From positions 1,922,001 through 1,986,000 of the forward strand of contig CAWDMA010000001.1 of assembly GCA_963803425.1 (NCBI GenBank): a stretch of 64,000 nucleotides of DNA, read 5' to 3'. Position 1 is the stretch's first letter, and every line of letters begins with the position of its first letter. The position numbers and the translations under genes are program-made. Of the stretch, positions 1-8,807 are shown piece after piece. The notes under the pieces are model-generated. The model was not told where the DNA came from. It saw only the letters and a program-made list of their open reading frames with translations, and ran no database searches. This DNA comes from DASPWW01 sp963803425 (GTDB taxonomy: Bacteria > Actinomycetota > Thermoleophilia > Solirubrobacterales > 70-9).

Positions 1-516
1 CTCGCGCGCCGGCTTCGCCTCACGCGGCGGCTTGCTCTCGCGGCCGGAGACCCGTCGCTCCGGGGCCGGCCGCCCGATCGGCGTCTCGCAGTACGGGCAC
101 ATCGCCCACCGGGGATCGACGGGCTTCCCGCAGCTCGAGCACGGGTCCTTCAGCCTCGCCCTGCAGCTCGGGCAGCGCAGGAACGCCTTGTCGATCGGGT
201 ACTCGCACTTGGGGCACGACAGCTCGGTGAGCTGCCGGACCTGGAGCTCAGCGGCCCGGATCTCGACGTCGCGCTCGTGCACGTCCTCGAGGAAGTCCGG
301 GGGGCGCAGGATCGAGTACACCACCGTCCCGATGAAGGGAAAGACGAGTGAGGCGCCGACCGAGGACGCGACCAGGACCGGGTCCGAGATCCGCCGCCGG
401 GCGTCGAAGAAGGTCCACACGACGAGCGCCAGGTAGACCACTACCAGCGACAGGACCAGCAGGTTCACGACCAGGTTGAGGGTGTCGTTGCCGATTCCGA
501 ATAGCGCTACAAGCAT
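1..516 (-). CDS. Membrane protein with double zinc ribbon (C-terminus cut by window edge)
   Basis: The reading frame stays open from an ATG at 516 to the window edge, giving 172 codons. Two hydrophobic segments (about residues 12-36 and 46-70) come first. A soluble part follows with eight cysteines in four CxxC pairs (Cys101/104, 115/118, 126/129, 140/143), spaced as two zinc ribbons of the kind called double zinc ribbon or DZANK. The end visible here is rich in Arg, Lys, Pro and Glu. The function is unknown. The layout suggests a membrane-anchored protein with a cytoplasmic metal-binding module, perhaps a scaffold or regulator. The frame is certain; the role is not. Confidence 0.8.
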   Translation of the reverse strand, partial: MLVALFGIGNDTLNLVVNLLVLSLVVVYLALVVWTFFDARRRISDPVLVASSVGASLVFPFIGTVVYSILRPPDFLEDVHERDVEIRAAELQVRQLTELSCPKCEYPIDKAFLRCPSCRARLKDPCSSCGKPVDPRWAMCPYCETPIGRPAPERRVSGRESKPPREAKPARE

Positions 517-634
517 GTTTCCGCCCACATTCCGTGGTTTGGGACCCGCGTGAGTCTAGAGGTCACCCGCGCGTCGACCCACCCTTGGTTCGCTGCCCGA
601 GCGGCGATCCCTGTGCTCGTACCCCGTACCCCGC

Positions 635-754
635 CTACAGGAACAGGCGCCCGAAAGCGTACCCGAGGCCGAAGAAGACCAGGATCACCAGGGCCACCAC
701 GAAGGCGACCAAGCCCATCATTGCGAGCAGCTCGGAGCGCGCCTGCCTGTCCAT
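635..754 (-). CDS. Small single-span membrane protein (39 aa)
   Basis: This is a 39-codon frame starting ATG (a GTG codon directly precedes it) and ending TAG. The N-terminus is MDRQARSELL, followed by one strongly hydrophobic helix (about residues 12-36) and a short RLFL end. It lies between the zinc-ribbon gene and folC on the same strand. Third codon positions are GC-rich, as in the neighbours, and the amino-acid pattern is that of a real bitopic peptide. No family was recognised. It could be a small accessory subunit or simply unannotated. Confidence 0.55.
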   Translation of the reverse strand: MDRQARSELLAMMGLVAFVVALVILVFFGLGYAFGRLFL

Positions 755-838
755 CACAAACCCGCCCTGCTCGGCTCTCGCTCGCTCGCACTCATGTCAC
801 CGGTTGCCATGCTCGCTCGCTCCCGCGTGCGCGGGGCG

Positions 839-2065
839 CTATAGAAGGTAGTGCGATCCGGTGAACAGGGCAATCCCGGAGCGGGCGGCGGCGAGCTCGC
901 GGGTGCGGCGCGACGCGGACTCGAGATCCGCGACCGCCTCGGCCGCGACGCCGGCGGAGGCGAACAGCTCGGCGAGCCGGGCCGCCGAAACGCTGGTCGC
1001 GCCAGAGCGGCCGGAGCCGGCGAGCCGCTGGGGCGGCACCTCGGTGCACACCGCGACGGACAGCGCCGGCGCCAGCGCCGCCACGAATCCGGCGTCGTCC
1101 TTGCCCTCGAGCAGCGCGATGCACGCCACCACCGGGCGCCCGCCGGCCGCCTCCGGGAGCGCCTCTGCGAGCGCCCGGGCACCGGCCGCGTTGTGCGCCG
1201 CGTCGAGCACCTCGAGCGGCTTGCGCTCGCGCACCTCGAGCCGCGCCCGCAGCCGCAGCTCCGCGGCCACCCGCCCGACCGCGTCGACGTCGAGCCCGCC
1301 GAGCACCGCTCTCGCCGCCGCCAGCGCGACCGCGAAGTTGCGGCGCTGGTAGGGGCCGGGGGCGCTCAGATCCAGCCCCGGGCCGGGCTCGGCGCGGACC
1401 AGCAAGGCGCCGCGCTCGCCTGCGGTTCGCTCCGCGAGGCTCTCCGCCTCCGGGCCGAGCCGGCCGATCACGAGCGTCGAGTGATCGCGCAGGACGGCGA
1501 GCTTCTCGGCGGCGATCTCGCGCTCGGTCTCCCCGAGCCACTCGGTGTGCTCGAGGCTGATCGAGGTGAGCGCGGTCACCTGCGACGGGAGCACGTTGGT
1601 CGCGTCGAGCCTCCCCCCCAATCCCGCCTCGATCACGCCGAACTCGACCCCTGCCCCGGCCAGCGCGGTGAACGCCGCGGCCGTGAAAGCCTCGAACTGG
1701 GTTACTGCGTCGCCCTCGTCGAGGGATCGATCCACCGCCTCGATCGCCTCGGCGGTGCGCTCGATCGCGGCGGCGAGGACGGCGCGGTCGATCTCGTCAC
1801 CGCGCACAAGGACACGCTCCGGCCACCCGTGGATGTGTGGCGACAGGTAGGCGCCCGCCGTGTGACCGTGCGCCTCGAGCAGCGCAGCGGTCATCTCGGT
1901 CACCGAGGACTTCCCGTTGCTTCCGACCACGTGTATGGAGGCGAACCGGTGCTGCGGCATCCCCAGCACCGAGGTCAGCCGGCGGATCCGGTCGAGTCCC
2001 AACCGCCACCCGATCGGCTCCCGCGAGGCCAGGTAGGCCTCCGCTTCTTCGTAGCTCCAGCTCAG
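839..2065 (-). CDS. folC: Bifunctional folylpolyglutamate synthase / dihydrofolate synthase
   Basis: FolC adds glutamate to dihydropteroate or to folates with ATP, in the cytoplasm. The N-terminal region carries the Mur-ligase-type P-loop (VVGSNGKSSV). It is followed by the folate-loop region (SPHIHGWPERV), an EAGLGGRLDATN segment and the C-terminal domain with LDAAHNAAG. About 408 residues is normal for the family. The gene directly follows valS, as in many Gram-positive bacteria. There is no ATG, GTG or TTG near the expected N-terminus (SWSYEEAEAYL). The best candidate is a CTG at 2065 that overlaps the valS stop in CTGA, so translational coupling with a CTG start is inferred. The function is secure; the exact start is not. 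Confidence 0.88.
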   Translation of the reverse strand: MSWSYEEAEAYLASREPIGWRLGLDRIRRLTSVLGMPQHRFASIHVVGSNGKSSVTEMTAALLEAHGHTAGAYLSPHIHGWPERVLVRGDEIDRAVLAAAIERTAEAIEAVDRSLDEGDAVTQFEAFTAAAFTALAGAGVEFGVIEAGLGGRLDATNVLPSQVTALTSISLEHTEWLGETEREIAAEKLAVLRDHSTLVIGRLGPEAESLAERTAGERGALLVRAEPGPGLDLSAPGPYQRRNFAVALAAARAVLGGLDVDAVGRVAAELRLRARLEVRERKPLEVLDAAHNAAGARALAEALPEAAGGRPVVACIALLEGKDDAGFVAALAPALSVAVCTEVPPQRLAGSGRSGATSVSAARLAELFASAGVAAEAVADLESASRRTRELAAARSGIALFTGSHYLL

Positions 2066-4692
2066 ATCGCTTCGCCGAGCTCCTCGAGCTCGACGCGGTA
2101 GCCGTCGAGCTTGCGCCGCTCGGCCTCGACGACCTCGCTCGGCGCGTTGGAGACGAACCCATGATTGGCAAGCTTGCCCTCGGCCCGCTCGACCTCGGCC
2201 CGAAGCGTCTCGCGACGCTCCCGCAGCCGGTCGCGGACCGCTTCCGCGTCGATCTCGCCCGCAGCGAGGATCTCGACCGGCCCGACCTGGGCGAGCGTCT
2301 CCCCCCCGGCGCCTGGATCGCCGTCGAAGGAGACCCGCGCGAGCCGCCCGACCAGCTCGTGCGGCCGCTCGACCCCCTCCGCCCGCGCCGTGATCACGCT
2401 GCCCGCCGGCACCCCGACCCGCTCGCGCCACCGGCGCAGACCGCGGGTGAGCTCGATCGCCCCCGCGACCTCCGCCTCCGCGCCCTCGTCGACGAGGGTG
2501 GGATCGACGTTCGGAAACGGGTGGGTGACGAGCATCGGCGGGCGGTCCCCGGCGCCGATCCCGGGCATGTACGAGTAGATCTCCTCGGTCACGAACGGCA
2601 TCACCGGGTGGGCGAGCGCGAGGTACTGCTCCAGAACCCACGTGAGCGTCGCGGATACCCGCTCCTCTCCGTCATACAGGCGCGGCTTCGCGATCTCCAG
2701 GTACCAGTCGCACAGCTCGGACCAGAAGAACCGGTACAGCTCCAGCGCCGCGTGCGAGTACTCGTAGCCGTCGAGGTCGGCCGTGACGGCCTCGATCGTG
2801 CGCTGCAGACGGCTCAGGATCCACCGGTCCTCCACCAGCACCACGTCCCGCGATTCGCGAGCGAATCGCGGGGTTCCCGCCGGGACGCCGTCGGCTCCCC
2901 CACTGACGTTGGTGAGGATCAGCCGCGACGCGTTCCACATCTTGTTGGCGAGGTCGAGGCCCTGCTGAACCCGGTCCTTGGAGTAGGGAACGTCCTGGGT
3001 CGATGACATCACGAGCAGCCCGAACCGGAGCGCGTCGGCGCCGTGTGTCGCGATCTCGTCGAGCGGATCGATCCCGGTCCCGAGGCTCTTCGACATCCGC
3101 CGCCCGTCGGGCGCCTGAATCACCGAGTGGACGTACACGTCGCTGAACGGGATCCGGCCGGGGAACTCGAGTCCCATCATGATCATCCGGGCCACCCACA
3201 GGAAGATGATCTCCCGGGCCGTGGTCAGGAAGTCAGTGGGGTAGAACGCGCGCAGCTCCGGTGTGTCGTCCGGCCACCCCAAGGTCGCGAACGGCCACAG
3301 CGCGGAGCTGAACCAGGTGTCGAGCACGTCCTCCTCCTGGCGCACCCGGCCGCCGCACGAAGGGCACTCCGCCGGCGCCTGCTCCGCGACGACCGTCTCC
3401 TCGCACTGCTCGCAGTACCACACCGGCAGCCGGTGTCCCCACCACAGCTGCCGGGAGACGCACCACGGCCTGATGTTGCGCATCCAGTCCAGGTAGACGC
3501 GCTTCCATTGCGGCGGGGTGATCCGAACCTCGTCCCGCTCCACCACCTCGATCGCCGGCCGCGCGAGCTCGTCCATCCGGCAGAACCACTGCAGCGAGAT
3601 CAGCGGCTCGATCCGCTCCCCGGAGCGCTCCGAGAACGGGACCGAGTGGACGTAGGGCTGCTCGCCGCGGAGCGCGTCCTCGTCGCGGAGCGCGGCGACG
3701 ACGGCCTGCTTGGCCTCGGCGACCGTGAGGCCCGCGAACCGCTCCGGTGCCGCGTCCGTGATCCGGCCGTCCTCGCCGATCACCGTCACCTCGTCGAGCC
3801 CGTGCGCGCGACCGATCTCGAAGTCGTTCGGATCGTGGCCGGGCGTGATCTTCAGCGCCCCGGTCCCGAACTCGACGTCGACGTGCTCGTCGGCGATGAT
3901 CGGCAGCCGGCGGCCGACCAGCGGCAGAAGGCAATGCTCGCCGATGAAGCGCTTGTGGCGCTGATCGGCGGGGTTTACGGCCACGGCCGTGTCGGCGAGC
4001 ATCGTCTCCGGTCGCACCGTCGCCACCGTGAGCTGCTCGCCGGACCCCTCGACGGGGTAGGCGATCGAGTACAGCGTGTCCTCGACCTCCCGGTTCAACA
4101 CCTCCAGGTCCGAGATCGCCGACTGGGTGCCCGGGTCCCAGTTCACCATGTAGTTGTCGCGGTAGATCCGGCCGCTTTCGTACAGGGCGACGAACACCCT
4201 GTACACGGCGCGCACGTAGCCCTCGTCGAGAGTGAACCGCTCCCGCTCGTAGTCGCACGACGCGCCCAATCGCTTGTACTGCTCGACGATCGTTGAGCCG
4301 TACTGCTGCTTCCACTCCCATACGCGCTCCACGAACCGCTCCCGACCGAGCTCGTGCCGGCTCGTCCCCTGCTTGCGGAGCTCCCGCTCGACGACCGCCT
4401 GGGTGGCGATCCCGGCGTGGTCGGTGCCCAGCATCCACAGCGTGTTCCGCCCCTGCATCCGGCGCATCCGGACGATCGCGTCCTGCATCGCGCCGTTCAG
4501 GGCGTGGCCCATGTGAAGGGCGCCGGTCACGTTCGGAGGCGGGATCGCGACCGAGAAGTTCTCGTCCGCAGTGCCCTCGGCGGGTGGATGGAAGTACCCG
4601 CCCTCGATCCACTGCGCGAAGATCCGCTCCTCGACCTCGCCGGGCTCGTACCGGGTCGTCTGCTCGAGTGCTTCGCGCCGATCGGCTTCCAC
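2062..4692 (-). CDS. valS: Valyl-tRNA synthetase
   Basis: ValRS charges tRNA-Val with valine. The sequence has the class I signatures: PPPNVTGALHMGHALN (HIGH-type, His60 to His63) and GRRMSKSLG (KMSKS-type) at roughly two thirds of the length. Between them lies the CP1 editing domain. The anticodon-binding domain and a C-terminal coiled-coil arm (AEGKLANHGFVSNAP) complete it. At 876 aa it has the usual length. The GTG start at 4692 sits 6 nt downstream of TAAGAT, without a Shine-Dalgarno sequence, so a leaderless mRNA is inferred. The stop overlaps the folC start. Confidence 0.97.
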   Translation of the reverse strand: MEADRREALEQTTRYEPGEVEERIFAQWIEGGYFHPPAEGTADENFSVAIPPPNVTGALHMGHALNGAMQDAIVRMRRMQGRNTLWMLGTDHAGIATQAVVERELRKQGTSRHELGRERFVERVWEWKQQYGSTIVEQYKRLGASCDYERERFTLDEGYVRAVYRVFVALYESGRIYRDNYMVNWDPGTQSAISDLEVLNREVEDTLYSIAYPVEGSGEQLTVATVRPETMLADTAVAVNPADQRHKRFIGEHCLLPLVGRRLPIIADEHVDVEFGTGALKITPGHDPNDFEIGRAHGLDEVTVIGEDGRITDAAPERFAGLTVAEAKQAVVAALRDEDALRGEQPYVHSVPFSERSGERIEPLISLQWFCRMDELARPAIEVVERDEVRITPPQWKRVYLDWMRNIRPWCVSRQLWWGHRLPVWYCEQCEETVVAEQAPAECPSCGGRVRQEEDVLDTWFSSALWPFATLGWPDDTPELRAFYPTDFLTTAREIIFLWVARMIMMGLEFPGRIPFSDVYVHSVIQAPDGRRMSKSLGTGIDPLDEIATHGADALRFGLLVMSSTQDVPYSKDRVQQGLDLANKMWNASRLILTNVSGGADGVPAGTPRFARESRDVVLVEDRWILSRLQRTIEAVTADLDGYEYSHAALELYRFFWSELCDWYLEIAKPRLYDGEERVSATLTWVLEQYLALAHPVMPFVTEEIYSYMPGIGAGDRPPMLVTHPFPNVDPTLVDEGAEAEVAGAIELTRGLRRWRERVGVPAGSVITARAEGVERPHELVGRLARVSFDGDPGAGGETLAQVGPVEILAAGEIDAEAVRDRLRERRETLRAEVERAEGKLANHGFVSNAPSEVVEAERRKLDGYRVELEELGEAI

Positions 4693-4704
4693 GCGGCGAT
4701 CTTA
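4693..4704 (-). promoter_or_regulatory. Predicted leaderless valS promoter (-10 box)
   Basis: On the minus strand TAAGAT is followed by six bases (CGCCGC) and then the GTG start of valS. No purine-rich ribosome site lies between them. The spacing puts the transcription start at or next to the start codon. Confidence 0.55.
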
Positions 4705-4723
4705 GTCGCGCGACTCGGTCAGC

Positions 4724-4729
4724 TAACGT
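4724..4729 (+). promoter_or_regulatory. Predicted -10 element of the first secreted paralogue
   Basis: TAACGT sits in the context AGCTAACGTG. The same ten bases with one change (AGCTAATGTG) occur at the matching place upstream of the second paralogue at 5268. This suggests the promoter was duplicated with the gene. Confidence 0.45.
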
Positions 4730-4769
4730 GGCCGTCGGACCGTTACGCGACCGGGGAGGCAGAGGGCAG

Positions 4770-5207
4770 ATGCGCAGGATCTTCGTTCCGATCGCGCTCG
4801 TGCTCGCCGCCGCGCTCGCGCCGGCGGCACCGGCCGCAGCGGCGAAGCGCAGCTACGCGGGGGATGTCGAGCCCAGCGGGTCGATCGCCTTCGCCGTGAA
4901 GTCGACCAAGCACGGCGGCGGGAAGATCAAGAAGGACCTCGCTCTCAGCGAGATCCCGATCACCTGCGAGGAGGGGAAGAGCACGACCACGGCGACCCTG
5001 GGCTTCTCACTGGAGATCAACGACCGGAACAGGTTCGAGGGCCGGGCGAGCAACCAGGACAAGGCACTGCTCGTGGTGAAGGGCAAGGTGCGCAGGGGCG
5101 GTTCGAGCGGAAAGGCCCAGATCAGCGGCCCGGCGCCGCTCGACGACGGCACCACCGGGACCGACTGCGACACCGGCAAGCTGCGATGGACCGCCGACCG
5201 GATGTGA
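4770..5207 (+). CDS. Secreted protein, paralogue 1 of a tandem pair
   Basis: This 145-aa protein begins MRRIFVPIALVLAAALAPAAPAAAA, a clear Sec signal peptide probably cut after the Ala run. The mature part is a beta-rich domain with KK-rich stretches. It has two cysteines, in IPITCEEGK and TGTDCDTGKLRW, that could form a disulfide. The next gene has the same layout, including GDV near the N-terminus, the IP(I)xC(D/E)EG motif, and PLDD(G/D)TTGT(D/N)CDTG. GGGGAGGCAGAGG supplies a ribosome site. It has no similarity to an enzyme I know. It is probably an exported protein of unknown function. Confidence 0.85.
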   Translation: MRRIFVPIALVLAAALAPAAPAAAAKRSYAGDVEPSGSIAFAVKSTKHGGGKIKKDLALSEIPITCEEGKSTTTATLGFSLEINDRNRFEGRASNQDKALLVVKGKVRRGGSSGKAQISGPAPLDDGTTGTDCDTGKLRWTADRM

Positions 5208-5237
5208 GCCCCGCGTTCGCTGCTTCAGTGGCTGAGC

Positions 5238-5243
5238 TAATGT
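5238..5243 (+). promoter_or_regulatory. Predicted -10 element of the second secreted paralogue
   Basis: TAATGT lies in the context AGCTAATGTG, matching the element in front of the first paralogue (AGCTAACGTG). It precedes the ATG by 24 nt, leaving room for the GGGAGGA ribosome site. Confidence 0.4.
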
Positions 5244-5267
5244 GACGGCCACCCGAAGGGAGGACCC

Positions 5268-5696
5268 ATGCGGAGGACGATCGGATTCGCGCTGACCGCG
5301 ATCGCGGTGGCGCTTGTCGCGGCGGCACCGGCGGCCGCGTCTCAGCGAGCCTACATCGGCGACGTCAGCGGCGGCGGGCAGGTGGGGTTCATCCTGAAGA
5401 AGAGCAAGAAGGGGAAGAAGACGGTCAAGAGGTTCACTCTTCTCGAAGTCCCGATCGCCTGCGATGAGGGCGCGAACACCGCCAGCGGGCGGCTCGACTT
5501 CAAGGTCAAGGTGAAGCAGAAGCAGTTCGAGGCCGACGCCGCGATCGGCGACGGCCAGCTCACGATCGAGGGCACCGTCCGCGGGCACGGCTCGCACGGG
5601 ACGCTGCGCGCCTTCGGCTCCACGCCGCTCGACGACGACACCACCGGCACCAACTGCGACACCGGAACGCTGGACTGGGACGCGACCCGGCAGTGA
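5268..5696 (+). CDS. Secreted protein, paralogue 2 of a tandem pair
   Basis: This is a 142-aa secreted protein with signal peptide MRRTIGFALTAIAVALVAAAPAAAS. Its mature domain is homologous to the preceding gene along its whole length, with GDVSGGGQVGF, LLEVPIACDEG and STPLDDDTTGTNCDTG. The lysine-rich segment KKSKKGKKTVKR replaces a similar one in the paralogue. GGGAGGACCC is a good ribosome site for the ATG at 5268. The two conserved cysteines again suggest one disulfide. The function is unknown. The tandem arrangement indicates local duplication followed by divergence. Confidence 0.87.
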   Translation: MRRTIGFALTAIAVALVAAAPAAASQRAYIGDVSGGGQVGFILKKSKKGKKTVKRFTLLEVPIACDEGANTASGRLDFKVKVKQKQFEADAAIGDGQLTIEGTVRGHGSHGTLRAFGSTPLDDDTTGTNCDTGTLDWDATRQ

Positions 5697-5722
5697 CCGG
5701 CGCCTGATCTCGCCCTGAGCCG

Positions 5723-7006
<1,284 letters not shown>

Positions 7007-7050
7007 GCGGTCTCTCTCCTTCGGATGAGTGCCGAACCGCCTGGCGCCTC

Positions 7051-7056
7051 AGATTA
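7051..7056 (-). promoter_or_regulatory. Predicted clpX -10 element
   Basis: TAATCT on the minus strand lies about 45 bp before the clpX start, inside a short gene-free gap. A leader with a ribosome site would follow. No clear -35 was seen. Confidence 0.35.
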
Positions 7057-7097
7057 GCGAGCGGCGGGCTCCGGCTCACAGCAACGGTCCCCTGTAG

Positions 7098-8036
7098 TTA
7101 CTCCGCCGGCGGCCCCGTCCCTTCCCGACGCGACAGCCCGCAGGGCGGCAGCGCGTCCCCGGTCCGGAAGACGTTGTCCGAGCCGCAGTTGCCGCTCCCC
7201 AGGTCGAGGATGTCGACCGGGTTGCCGAGCAGCTCGTTGCCGTCGACTGCGTTTCGGTCGGAGCTCTCTGTGAGGCGGAGGCCGTAGATCCCGTTGCGGG
7301 TGACCTCGTTTCCCTCGATCAGCACCCCGTCGCTGTTGTTGATCAGCACCCCGGTCGGAGGCCAGTCCGCTGCGATCGGGGCGGGCCGGGCGAGGTCGTT
7401 GTCGTGAAGGTCGTTCTGCTCGATCCGGATGTCGGCCGCGGCAGACGAGTCCTCGACGATCACGCCGCGGTTGTTGCCGTAGGCCTCGCTGGCCCGGACC
7501 CGGATCGGGCCGGCGGCCGTGTCCGCGATCCCGCCGATGTAGTAGGCGGCATCGGCGAACCCGAGCGCCCGACTGTTGCGGATCTTGATCGCGCCGGGAC
7601 TGTCGTAGACGTTGACGCCGTATTCGGCATCGCACGTGTCGCGCAGGACGAGATCGTTGGCGACGCCCCTGCGGACGAACGAGAAGTCGACCTCGGAGGG
7701 GACCGGGCCGCGCGCTGCGCTCGCGCCGACCACCTTCAGCCCGGCGAGCTTGACGCCGTTCGCGCCCGCCTCGACGGTGAACCTCGTGTCGCAGCGGCCG
7801 TCGATCACGGGGCGACCGCGGCCGACGCCGACGAGCTTCACCCGGGTGTCGATCACGGGCGCCTCGCGATAGCGACCGCCGTGAATCCGCAGCACCGACC
7901 CGGGACGAGCGCGGTCCACCGCCTTCTGGATCGCGTGCCTGCCGGGGTGGACGTCGACCCGGTTCTTGGCGGTCGCGCCGGCGGCAGGAAGAACGATGGC
8001 GAGCAGCGGGGGCAGTGCGAGGGCGGCGCGGCGCAT
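7098..8036 (-). CDS. Secreted right-handed parallel beta-helix protein
   Basis: The protein has 312 aa with a signal peptide (MRRAALALPPLLAIVLPAAGATA). A right-handed beta-helix of the pectate-lyase / NosD type follows. Short repeats recur about every 20-24 residues with Asn, Gly and Asp turns, such as GVNVYDSPGAIKIRNS, RGVIVEDSSAAADIRIEQN and GVLINNSDGVLIEGN. Many such proteins bind or cleave polysaccharides, but no catalytic set is identifiable here. It sits between clpP and clpX on the same strand. TAGCCT 8 nt before the ATG suggests its own near-leaderless promoter. The fold is confident; the activity is not. Confidence 0.85.
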   Translation of the reverse strand: MRRAALALPPLLAIVLPAAGATAKNRVDVHPGRHAIQKAVDRARPGSVLRIHGGRYREAPVIDTRVKLVGVGRGRPVIDGRCDTRFTVEAGANGVKLAGLKVVGASAARGPVPSEVDFSFVRRGVANDLVLRDTCDAEYGVNVYDSPGAIKIRNSRALGFADAAYYIGGIADTAAGPIRVRASEAYGNNRGVIVEDSSAAADIRIEQNDLHDNDLARPAPIAADWPPTGVLINNSDGVLIEGNEVTRNGIYGLRLTESSDRNAVDGNELLGNPVDILDLGSGNCGSDNVFRTGDALPPCGLSRREGTGPPAE

Positions 8037-8044
8037 CGGCGCCG

Positions 8045-8050
8045 AGGCTA
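8045..8050 (-). promoter_or_regulatory. Predicted -10 of the beta-helix gene
   Basis: TAGCCT is followed by eight bases and then the ATG at 8036, with no ribosome site between. The gap 8037-8210 upstream also contains a run of nine G near 8140 but no gene. Confidence 0.35.
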
Positions 8051-8210
8051 CCGGGGCGAGTGAGACGCGAGTGCGGCCGCGAGGCGGGCGGTGATCCGCG
8101 CGGGCGCGGCGGTGAGCCGGCGCCAGGTGGTGCGGATCACGGGGGGGGCCGGCGGCCCCGAGTGGCGTTGCACCGCGAAATCGCCCCCCCTGGCGGCGGG
8201 CCCGCGCGCG

Positions 8211-8795
8211 CTAGTGCTGCTCGATGACGCGGTCGACGAGGTGGTACTCCTTCGCCTCCTCGGCCGTCATGAAGTAATCCCGCTCGGTGTCCTTCGCCAC
8301 CTTCTCGACGTCCTGGCCAGTGTGCTTCGCGATGATCTCGTCGAGCCGGCCGCGCACGTCGATGATCTCGCGGGCGTGGATCTCGATGTCGGCGGCGGGG
8401 CCCTGGAACCCGCCGGAGACCTGGTGGATCAGGATCTTGGAGTTGGGGAGCGCCATCCGCTTGCCTTCCGCGCCGCCGCCGAGCAGCAGCGCCCCCATGC
8501 TCATCGCGACGCCGACGCAGATCGTCTGCACGTCGGGCTTGATGTACCGCATCGTGTCGTAGATCGCCAGGCCGGCGTACACCGACCCGCCGGGCGAGTT
8601 GATGTACATGCTCACGTCTTTGTCCGGGTCCTCCGACTCCAGATGGATCAGCTGGGCGACGACGAGATTGGCGATGTCCTCGGTGATCGGGGTGCCGAGG
8701 AAGATGATCCGCTCGTTCAGCAGTCGCGAGTAGATGTCGAACGCGCGCTCGCCGCGCGAGGTCTGCTCGACCACCATGGGGACCATCGGACTCAT
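8211..8795 (-). CDS. clpP: ATP-dependent Clp protease proteolytic subunit ClpP
   Basis: ClpP is the barrel-shaped serine protease partner of ClpX. The catalytic triad is visible: Ser99 in GVAMSMGA, His124 in ILIHQVSGG and Asp173 in ERDYFM. The 194-aa length and the N-terminus (MSPMVPMVVEQTSRGERAFDIYSRLL) match the family, including a short propeptide-like start. It starts 12 bp after the tig stop, so the two are probably co-transcribed. Only one clpP is present in the window; actinobacteria usually have two. Confidence 0.97.
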   Translation of the reverse strand: MSPMVPMVVEQTSRGERAFDIYSRLLNERIIFLGTPITEDIANLVVAQLIHLESEDPDKDVSMYINSPGGSVYAGLAIYDTMRYIKPDVQTICVGVAMSMGALLLGGGAEGKRMALPNSKILIHQVSGGFQGPAADIEIHAREIIDVRGRLDEIIAKHTGQDVEKVAKDTERDYFMTAEEAKEYHLVDRVIEQH

Positions 8796-8807
8796 CGGCG
8801 CGCCAGT

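Noticed and set aside
517..634. Possible tRNA near the window start
   Set aside because: No cloverleaf pairing, no T-loop GTTCGANNC with matching stem.
861..2101. Long plus-strand frames across folC and valS
   Set aside because: They are antisense shadows of high-GC genes: compositions rich in Arg, Pro and Ala with no family motifs.
8136..8150. Run of nine G
   Set aside because: A single homopolymer in GC-rich non-coding DNA; no repeat array or gene frame depends on it.
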